Part shown: piece by piece, positions 1 to 3,990 of the stretch
Layout: every line of letters starts with the position of its first letter
How positions within the stretch are numbered: position 1 is the first letter of the stretch
Source: Oscillospiraceae bacterium
GTDB lineage: Bacteria; Bacillota; Clostridia; Oscillospirales; Ruminococcaceae
DNA length: 5,166 bases
Assembly: GCA_902798675.1 (NCBI GenBank)
Contig: CADBXQ010000061.1
Coordinates: forward strand, 1 to 5,166
Direction of reading: 5' to 3'
Notes under the pieces: model-generated
Told to the model about the DNA's origin: nothing
The model's database searches: none
Seen by the model: only the letters and a program-made list of their open reading frames with translations
Translations under genes and position numbers: made by a program

Positions 1-39
1 GCCATATTTGCTTGCCGTTTGGTCTAAAGAGATTAATTT
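1..39. repeat. 39-bp inverted copy of an internal aroE segment, at the window edge
   Basis: Bases 1-39 are the exact reverse complement of bases 285-323, which lie inside aroE (around codons 71-83). Identity stops abruptly after base 39; bases 40-42 do not pair with 284-282. The copy starts exactly at the first base of the window, so it may continue beyond it. It carries no reading frame of its own. An inverted duplicate of a neighbouring segment at a sequence end is typical of chimeric junctions from whole-genome amplification or of mis-assembly, but a real inverted duplication cannot be excluded. Bases 40-74 look like the true aroE leader. Confidence 0.9.
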
Positions 40-74
40 GAATATTTTTTAGCTTTGTCAAAAAAGGAGAAATA

Positions 75-908
75 GTGGTAAAAAATTATGGATTGTTGGG
101 GCATCCCCTTTCCCACAGCCTTTCGCCCCAGATACACAGACGCTTATTTGAGCTTTGTGGTGATAAATTTTCAACATATGAGCTGTTTGATCTGGATATG
201 TCTGAAATGGGAAGATTTTTTCATGGATTTAACAATCTGGACGGATTTAATGTGACTATTCCATATAAAATTGATATGTATGAAAAATTAATCTCTTTAG
301 ACCAAACGGCAAGCAAATATGGCGCAGTCAACACGGTTAAAAAGCTCGAAAATGGCTTATATAGAGGGTATAACACCGACATCGAGGGATTTTTGAAGTC
401 GGTTGAAGCCGAGGGGATTTCTCTTTGCGGCGAAATTTTGCTTCTGGGATGCGGCGGCGTTGGCAAAATGGCGGCGGTTGAAATTGTTTCTCAAAAGGGC
501 AGTTTGACGATTGCTTTAAGAAATCCTTCATCTCCCAAAGCTTTAAAATTTAAGACGGATATTTTAAAAATTCAAAAAAACGCTAAAATTAAGATTGTCA
601 ACATAAATAAAATTCCGAAAATAAGCTATGATCTTTTAATAAACGCGACTCCTTGCGGAATGTTTCCAAATGTGAATGAAATTCCAGTCTCTTTTGAAGT
701 TTGCAAAAAATGCTCAACAATTTTCGATTTAATATATAATCCAACGCAAACTGTTTTAATGAAGACGGGAAAAATGTTTGGAGCAAAGGTTTTTGGCGGA
801 ATGACTATGTTGGTTTGGCAGGCGGTTTTCGCCCATAAAATTTGGAACGGATCGATATATAATGAAAATGATATAAAAAATCTCATCAAAGACATGAAAA
901 ATCCATAA
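75..908 (+). CDS. aroE: Shikimate dehydrogenase (NADP+), AroE
   Basis: A 277-residue protein, normal length for AroE, the cytosolic enzyme that reduces 3-dehydroshikimate to shikimate with NADPH in the chorismate pathway. The substrate domain shows GHPLSHSLSP (9-18, the two serines that hold the shikimate carboxylate), NVTIPYK with the catalytic lysine K65, GAVNT with N86, and NTD with catalytic D102. The Rossmann domain has the glycine loop GCGGVG (125-130), followed by a strand ending in RNP where many homologues have NRT. Later come NATPCGM, DLIYNP and the C-terminal GGMTMLVWQA, whose glutamine contacts substrate. The start is GTG at 75, four bases after AAGGAGA (64-70); no ATG upstream fits as well. 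aroK follows 15 bp after the TAA stop, so the two are probably cotranscribed. No clear promoter is visible in the short leader, and its first 39 bases are suspect. The quinate dehydrogenase relatives (YdiB type) cannot be strictly excluded, but pairing with aroK favours AroE. Confidence 0.95.
   Translation: MVKNYGLLGHPLSHSLSPQIHRRLFELCGDKFSTYELFDLDMSEMGRFFHGFNNLDGFNVTIPYKIDMYEKLISLDQTASKYGAVNTVKKLENGLYRGYNTDIEGFLKSVEAEGISLCGEILLLGCGGVGKMAAVEIVSQKGSLTIALRNPSSPKALKFKTDILKIQKNAKIKIVNINKIPKISYDLLINATPCGMFPNVNEIPVSFEVCKKCSTIFDLIYNPTQTVLMKTGKMFGAKVFGGMTMLVWQAVFAHKIWNGSIYNENDIKNLIKDMKNP
285..323. repeat. Internal aroE partner of the 39-bp inverted repeat
   Basis: This segment is the perfect inverted partner of bases 1-39. 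It lies in the coding sequence between the catalytic lysine (K65) and the conserved N86 of AroE, and the reading frame runs through it normally. It is therefore the original, and the copy at 1-39 is the displaced one. Confidence 0.9.
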
Positions 909-923
909 AACTGAGGAAAAATC

Positions 924-1436
924 ATGAAAAACATATATTTATGTGGATTTATGGGGTGTGGAAAAACTTCAGTTGCAAAAATTATTTCCAAAAAATTAAA
1001 ACTTAAATTGATTGACACTGATATTGAGATTCAGAGAGCAAAAAATATGAACATATTCGAAATTTTTCAAAAACACGGAGAGCTGTATTTTAGAAATCTT
1101 GAAACTGAACTTTTGAAAGATTTGCAAAGCTCAAGCGACTGTGTTGTTTCAACTGGAGGGGGAATGCTCCTTGGCCGCCCTGAAAACGCAAATCTTGCCC
1201 TGGCTGGCGGAAATGTTGTTTTCCTTAAAACTCCTTTTGAGATATGCTGGGAAAGGATAAAAAATTCCCAAAGGCCGCTAGTTGTTCAAAAAAGCATGGG
1301 TGATATTAAGCGGCTTTTTGACGAGCGGGAAAAAAAATATCAGCGCATTGCAAACGTCTGTCTCATCAACGACAAATCTTCAAGCTTTTGCGCAAAAGAA
1401 TTGATCCGCCTGGTAAAAAGCAAGAATATTATGTGA
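924..1436 (+). CDS. aroK: Shikimate kinase, AroK
   Basis: A 170-residue P-loop kinase, full length for the family. It transfers the ATP gamma-phosphate to the 3-OH of shikimate, giving shikimate 3-phosphate in the cytosol. Visible motifs in order: Walker A GFMGCGKT (8-15); DTD (31-33), where D31 binds Mg2+ and D33 binds shikimate; FR with R57; GGG (78-80), the shikimate-binding glycine loop; the lid RPL with R117; and R135 followed by Y139 near the C-terminal nucleotide-contact region. All key residues are present. The ATG at 924 follows a modest GAGG site (913-916) with 7 bases of spacing and lies 15 bp after aroE, so the genes look like one transcript. The stop lies only 12 bp from the end of the opposing spoVAE, with no obvious terminator. 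AroK and AroL cannot be separated by sequence; AroK is the usual name in Firmicutes. Confidence 0.95.
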   Translation: MKNIYLCGFMGCGKTSVAKIISKKLKLKLIDTDIEIQRAKNMNIFEIFQKHGELYFRNLETELLKDLQSSSDCVVSTGGGMLLGRPENANLALAGGNVVFLKTPFEICWERIKNSQRPLVVQKSMGDIKRLFDEREKKYQRIANVCLINDKSSSFCAKELIRLVKSKNIM

Positions 1437-1448
1437 TTTTTTGGCTCA

Positions 1449-1814
1449 TTACTTTTTTTTCGGCTTAAAAATTAAAGCAACCAATATTCCAAAAAGTATT
1501 GCTGCGCTTATTCCAGCCGCTCCAGCGCAAAGTCCCCCTTTTAAAATGCCAACCAAACCTTGCGTTTTAACCGCCTGACTGACCCCTTCGCTGAGCAAAT
1601 ATCCAAAACCTGTTAGAGGAACAGTTGCCCCAGCTCCAGCAAATTCAACAACAGGCTTATATATTCCAATTGTTCCCAAAAAAACGCCTAAAACAACAAA
1701 TCCAACCAAAATCCTTGCTGGCGTGAGTTTGGTGTAGTCCAGCAGAATTTGGCCAACAACACATATTAAACCGCCAACGCAAAACGCTTTTAACAAACTA
1801 ATTGCAATTTCCAT
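1449..1814 (-). CDS. spoVAE: Stage V sporulation protein AE (SpoVAEb type), membrane component of the dipicolinate channel
   Basis: A 121-residue hydrophobic protein of the SpoVAC/SpoVAEb family. With SpoVAC and SpoVAD it belongs to the SpoVA complex of the spore inner membrane, which moves calcium-dipicolinic acid into the forespore and releases it on germination; the individual role of AE is less clear. Membrane segments are likely at about 6-25, 34-51 and 87-116, and the protein ends in the basic tail KPKKK. The central loop FAGAGATVPLTGFG (58-71) matches the equivalent loop of SpoVAC in this window, as expected for paralogous subunits. The ATG at 1814 lies inside the end of spoVAD (17-bp overlap). 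A GGAGGG site sits 11 bases upstream (1826-1831), within spoVAD, which suggests translation coupled to spoVAD. It is the last gene of the operon here and converges on aroK. Confidence 0.93.
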   Translation of the reverse strand: MEIAISLLKAFCVGGLICVVGQILLDYTKLTPARILVGFVVLGVFLGTIGIYKPVVEFAGAGATVPLTGFGYLLSEGVSQAVKTQGLVGILKGGLCAGAAGISAAILFGILVALIFKPKKK

Positions 1815-2826
1815 ATCCTATATTGCCCTCCAAAAAAATAAGATGCGCAACGCCCGGAATGCTTTCTCCTTGCTGGTTTGCCGTTGGAGACATAAGCGCG
1901 CCTGTTGCAATAAACAAAACGCGTTTTAATTTTCCTGTTTCCAGGCGCTTTAAAACATCCGCACACAAAACCGCAGCTGAACACCCGCATCCAGATCCCC
2001 CGGAATGGACGTCTTGACGCTGCCTATCGAAAAGCAAAAGGCCACAGTCGCTGTGTTTTCCCTTTAATGGATAGCCCTCTTTGTCCATAATTTGGCTCAA
2101 AATCACCGAGCCAACCTGTCCCAAATCTCCCGTTAAAATCATGTCATAATCTTCGGCTTGAGTTTTGGTTGATTTAAAAAATTTTGTTATTGTGTTGACT
2201 GCTGCAGGCGCCATTGCTGCTCCCATGTTGTTCATATCTTTGATTTGATAGTCGATTATTTCCCCAACACAAGCGGCTTTAACGTTAACCTTTCCTTCAG
2301 CTTGCTTCCCCAAAACAACAGCTCCAGCAGCAGTTGCGGTCCACTGAGCAGTCAGCGGCCTTTGCCCTCCATATTCCAAAGGAAACCGAAATTGTCGCTC
2401 GGAAGCGCAAAAATGAGAAGAAGTTATTGCAATTGCTTTGTCAGCATATCCTGACGAGACAAAAACTGAGCCAATCAAAATGGATTCCGCCATTGTTGAA
2501 CACGCTCCGTATATTCCTGCAAATGGAATGTTTAGCTCTCGCAATCCATAGTTTGTCCCTATGCATTGATTTAAAAGGTCTCCAGCAAACGCGATATCTA
2601 TTTGATCTGGGGAAAGTTTCGCCTTTTTGAGCGCTTGCTTTGCGGCAAACAGTTGCATTTTGCTTTCAGCTTTTTCAAATGATTTTTCCCCGTCCATGTC
2701 TCCTTCAAAAACCTTGTCAAATTTGCCTTTTAAAGGGCCGTTTGCCTCCATGTCCCCAGCAACAGCAGCATATCCCAAAATTGAGGGGGGATTTTTAAAG
2801 CATATTACTCCTCGCCTGTTTTTCAT
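1798..2826 (-). CDS. spoVAD: Stage V sporulation protein AD, dipicolinate-binding SpoVA subunit
   Basis: A 342-residue protein close to the usual SpoVAD length. In Bacillus, SpoVAD is a peripheral protein at the spore inner membrane that binds dipicolinic acid and is essential for its uptake. The fold is thiolase-like. Visible here are the N-terminal GVICFKNPPSILGYAAVAG (6-24), AFAGDLLNQ (79-87), GACST (107-111) at the place of the thiolase nucleophilic cysteine, the SSHFCASERQFRFPLEYG stretch, and a late GSGCGCSAAV segment. The frame is open 11 codons further upstream, but the ATG at 2826 is chosen because GGAGG (2833-2837) lies 6 bases before it and the family begins close to this point. 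That ATG overlaps the spoVAC stop as ATGA, a classic coupling arrangement. The 3' end overlaps spoVAE by 17 bp. No catalytic thiolase activity is implied. Confidence 0.97.
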   Translation of the reverse strand: MKNRRGVICFKNPPSILGYAAVAGDMEANGPLKGKFDKVFEGDMDGEKSFEKAESKMQLFAAKQALKKAKLSPDQIDIAFAGDLLNQCIGTNYGLRELNIPFAGIYGACSTMAESILIGSVFVSSGYADKAIAITSSHFCASERQFRFPLEYGGQRPLTAQWTATAAGAVVLGKQAEGKVNVKAACVGEIIDYQIKDMNNMGAAMAPAAVNTITKFFKSTKTQAEDYDMILTGDLGQVGSVILSQIMDKEGYPLKGKHSDCGLLLFDRQRQDVHSGGSGCGCSAAVLCADVLKRLETGKLKRVLFIATGALMSPTANQQGESIPGVAHLIFLEGNIGYGNCN

Positions 2827-3272
2827 ATGTTTCCTCCAAGACAATTTATGATATAGCAAATGGTTCCCGAAGCTATTGAAGCTATTGTTCCATAGACGAT
2901 AACAGGTCCTGCTATGATAAACATTTTGGAAGAAACGCCGAGGATGAAGCCTTCTGTTTGAAATTCCAGAGCCGGGGAGACGACAGCGTTTGCAAATCCT
3001 GTTATTGGAACAAACGTCCCAGCTCCCCCAAATTTTGCTATTTTATGAAAAACGCCAAAACCTGTTAAAACTGCTGTTATGAAAATCAAAATGACCGAAA
3101 CCCATATTCCACACTCTTCCTTGCTCATATTCATGCTCGAAAGCCAAAGTCTCAAGGCCTCTCCAACAGAGCAAATTGTTCCTCCAATTAAAAATGCAAG
3201 CGGAAATGTTTTATATATTGGAGAGCCGGGTGACATTTTTTTGACCAATTGCCCATATTCTTTATATGACAT
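2823..3272 (-). CDS. spoVAC: Stage V sporulation protein AC, membrane component of the dipicolinate channel
   Basis: A 149-residue integral membrane protein. SpoVAC of Bacillus behaves as a mechanosensitive channel of the spore inner membrane and is needed for dipicolinate movement. A short polar N-terminus (1-21) is followed by hydrophobic segments at about 23-44, 56-75 and 109-145; the family loop FGGAGTFVPITGFANA (81-96) lies between the second and third. It is the first gene of the operon visible here; spoVAA and spoVAB are not upstream, where purA diverges instead. The start is uncertain. ATG 3272 matches the usual family N-terminus, but the AGGAGGTG at 3288-3295 lies 15 bases away. An in-frame TTG at 3276-3278 has a better 9-base spacing and would add two residues. 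A GTG at 3288-3290 extends the frame further but is part of the ribosome-binding site itself, so it is rejected. Confidence 0.92.
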   Translation of the reverse strand: MSYKEYGQLVKKMSPGSPIYKTFPLAFLIGGTICSVGEALRLWLSSMNMSKEECGIWVSVILIFITAVLTGFGVFHKIAKFGGAGTFVPITGFANAVVSPALEFQTEGFILGVSSKMFIIAGPVIVYGTIASIASGTICYIINCLGGNI

Positions 3273-3287
3273 ATTCAAAGGAAAAAG

Positions 3288-3295
3288 CACCTCCT
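3288..3295 (-). promoter_or_regulatory. Strong Shine-Dalgarno site of spoVAC
   Basis: Read on the minus strand this is AGGAGGTG, a near-perfect complement to the 16S rRNA 3' end. Its last three bases are an in-frame GTG that could be mistaken for the start codon; ribosome binding here excludes that. The distance favours TTG 3276-3278 (9 bases) over ATG 3270-3272 (15 bases). Confidence 0.8.
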
Positions 3296-3328
3296 GTTAA
3301 AGTCGAATTTATATAGATCCACACTCAT

Positions 3329-3358
3329 TATTTTTGTCTCATTATTATTTTTTTATTC
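3329..3358 (-). promoter_or_regulatory. Possible forespore sigma (sigma-G/F type) promoter for spoVA
   Basis: On the minus strand GAATA (3354-3358) fits the sigma-G -35 pattern. It is followed by an 18-base spacer and AAAAATA (3329-3335), a weak match to the -10 pattern CATnnTA. The spoVA operon is sigma-G dependent in Bacillus, so a promoter is expected here, about 35-60 bases before the spoVAC ribosome-binding site. The -10 match is poor and the region is A/T-rich, so chance similarity is quite possible. A short GC-only run (3361-3368) lies just upstream of the -35. Confidence 0.3.
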
Positions 3359-3395
3359 AAGCGCGCGGGAGCATTTTTATTTTTCTGATTTTTTA

Positions 3396-3410
3396 GGTTA
3401 TATTTGTCCC
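3396..3410. repeat. Left 15-bp terminal inverted repeat
   Basis: GGTTATATTTGTCCC, the perfect inverted partner of 3828-3842. It lies just upstream of the spoVA leader, beyond the tentative promoter. Confidence 0.85.
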
Positions 3411-3468
3411 CTCAATCCTTCTGCTAAAAATATCAGAATTCAATCTTAAAAAAACATCTATCTCAATC

Positions 3469-3638
3469 CATCCTCAAAAACATTCTCAAAAACAACGATA
3501 AAATGATTTAAAATGCCGCCTGCTTCACCATCAACCATGCAATTCAAACTGATTTGAAATGCTGAGACTTTTTTCAAAGCATCCGTCAAAAGCCAAGGTT
3601 AAAAAGCGTGACAACTTGAACTGGATTTTTTGAGGATG
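3469..3638. repeat. Nested 12-bp inverted repeat
   Basis: CATCCTCAAAAA (3469-3480) pairs perfectly with TTTTTGAGGATG (3627-3638). The arms are 146 bases apart, inside the segment bounded by the 15-bp repeats. Alone it is only marginally beyond chance for such AT-rich DNA; it matters as one of three inverted pairs in the same segment. Confidence 0.5.
3470..3493. repeat. 12-bp tandem repeat, two units
   Basis: ATCCTCAAAAAC (3470-3481) is followed directly by ATTCTCAAAAAC (3482-3493), one mismatch in twelve. Part of the first unit is also one arm of the inverted repeat with 3627-3638. Confidence 0.6.
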
Positions 3639-3666
3639 TTAGCCTACCGCTTGTTACGGATGCTTT
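3576..3666. repeat. Nested 11-bp inverted repeat with 69-base centre
   Basis: AAAGCATCCGT (3576-3586) pairs perfectly with ACGGATGCTTT (3656-3666). As RNA this would be a closing stem over a 69-base centre. It interlocks with the 3469-3480/3627-3638 pair rather than nesting inside it, so both cannot form as simple hairpins at once; alternative folds or a relic of rearrangement are possible. Confidence 0.5.
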
Positions 3667-3736
3667 CAAAGGAATTTGCGCCCCGCAAGGTTTAATATTA
3701 CAGTCAGTTGTGAGCTGGCGGCGCCCACCCCAGGCT
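3641..3736. other. GC-rich islet, possible structured RNA of unknown strand
   Basis: About 53% GC over 3641-3740, against 27-28% in the outer intergenic DNA. A GC islet in AT-rich intergenic DNA is a recognised sign of structured RNA, though not proof. Possible pairings are AGCCT (3641-3645) with AGGCT (3732-3736), CCGC (3647-3650) with GCGG (3718-3721) leaving a C-rich bulge, and a compact hairpin TTGCG-CCC-CGCAA (3676-3688). On the plus strand a run of seven T (3746-3752) follows. I could not match it to 6S, SRP, tmRNA or RNase P RNA, and no dedicated promoter is evident. It could instead be part of a degraded or transferred sequence. Confidence 0.25.
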
Positions 3737-3827
3737 TTTGCATTGTTTTTTTAGAACGCATTCAAGGATTTTGGGGATTTTAGGTTTTTTAAGTGGATAG
3801 TTGGATTTTTTAAGAAAGACTTTTATT

Positions 3828-3842
3828 GGGACAAATATAACC
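3828..3842. repeat. Right 15-bp terminal inverted repeat
   Basis: GGGACAAATATAACC, the perfect inverted partner of 3396-3410. It ends 59 bases before the -35 box of the purA promoter, so any element it bounds does not disrupt that promoter. Confidence 0.85.
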
Positions 3843-3901
3843 CAACAAAATAATACAAACAGTGGTTTTTTGTTTAAAACGCCAATTAATATGTAAAATT
3901 G

Positions 3902-3930
3902 TTGCAAATTGAATATGAGTTTGATATAAT
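3902..3930 (+). promoter_or_regulatory. Sigma-A promoter of purA
   Basis: TTGCAA (3902-3907) as -35 (four of six consensus bases), a 17-base spacer, and a perfect TATAAT (3925-3930) as -10. Transcription should start near 3937, giving a leader of about 54 bases before the purA ATG. The leader is too short for a purine riboswitch, and I see no convincing PurR box, so no specific regulation can be assigned. The GGAGGGTGG at 3932-3940 overlaps the start region and is too far from the ATG to be the ribosome-binding site. Confidence 0.75.
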
Positions 3931-3990
3931 TGGAGGGTGGTTTTTTTAGTTTTAGTTTAGATTTGAAATTGAATGAGGAGAGATTAAAAT

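Larger units (their letters stand above)
3458..3750 (-). other. Two overlapping open frames, possible decayed coding remnant
   Basis: On the minus strand a stop-free stretch of 54 codons (3750 down to a TGA at 3586-3588) overlaps a second one of 46 codons in another frame (3598 down to a TAG at 3458-3460). The second contains MVDGEAGGILNHFIVVF, which reads like plausible protein. Joining them would need a single frameshift near 3586-3598. Neither has a ribosome-binding site or a credible start, and I recognise no family. A GC-rich islet lowers stop frequency by composition alone, so the open frames may be accidental. Confidence 0.15.
3396..3842. mobile_element. Putative small non-autonomous element (MITE-like), 447 bp, bounded by inverted repeats
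   Basis: Perfect 15-bp inverted repeats (GGTTATATTTGTCCC at 3396-3410, its reverse complement at 3828-3842) bound the segment. Extending outwards to 3389 and 3849 gives 20 of 22 matching positions, though the extension is T/A-rich. Just inside the repeats, both ends show weakly similar A-rich sequence when compared in inverted orientation. No intact transposase and no clear target-site duplication is visible, so mobility is inference. A pair this long is unlikely by chance in about 700 bp even allowing for the AT bias, but it could also be a stem of a long transcript or a relic of a larger insertion. I do not recognise the terminal sequence as a named insertion-sequence family. Confidence 0.35.
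3301..3990. other. Long spoVAC-purA intergenic region: contents
   Basis: This roughly 690-bp stretch has no complete gene that I can support. From left to right it holds the spoVA leader with a tentative promoter (to about 3360), a GC-only oddity at 3361-3368, a segment bounded by 15-bp inverted repeats (3396-3842) with nested repeats and a GC-rich islet, and the purA promoter and leader (3902-3990). The outer parts are very AT-rich: about 28% GC for 3301-3510 and 27% for 3741-3990. I see no tRNA, rRNA, T-box, purine riboswitch, tmRNA or RNase P RNA signature in it. Confidence 0.7.

Noticed and set aside
626..1018. Minus-strand open frame spanning the aroE-aroK junction
   Set aside because: It is antisense to two conserved genes with all their motifs, and shows no ribosome-binding site or recognisable product.
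1385..1398. Perfect 14-bp palindrome CTTTTGCGCAAAAG near the aroK end, as a terminator
   Set aside because: It gives only a 5-bp A/T-rich stem with a 4-base loop, has no following U-run, and lies inside the aroK coding sequence.
3570..3760. 6S, tmRNA, SRP or RNase P RNA gene
   Set aside because: None of the conserved sequence blocks of tmRNA, SRP or RNase P RNA was found on either strand. A 6S RNA fold was considered because of the GC-rich paired ends, but no long regular stem with a central bubble could be drawn.
3389..3849. Target-site duplication flanking the 15-bp inverted repeats
   Set aside because: Flanks were compared for the minimal and the extended repeat boundaries; no matching direct repeat of two or more bases was seen.
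3931..3953. GGGTGG followed by a T-run in the purA leader, as a T-box or attenuator
   Set aside because: The T-box core continues into a conserved ACCGCG-type sequence and needs a long leader; here the leader is about 54 bases and there is no hairpin before the T-run.
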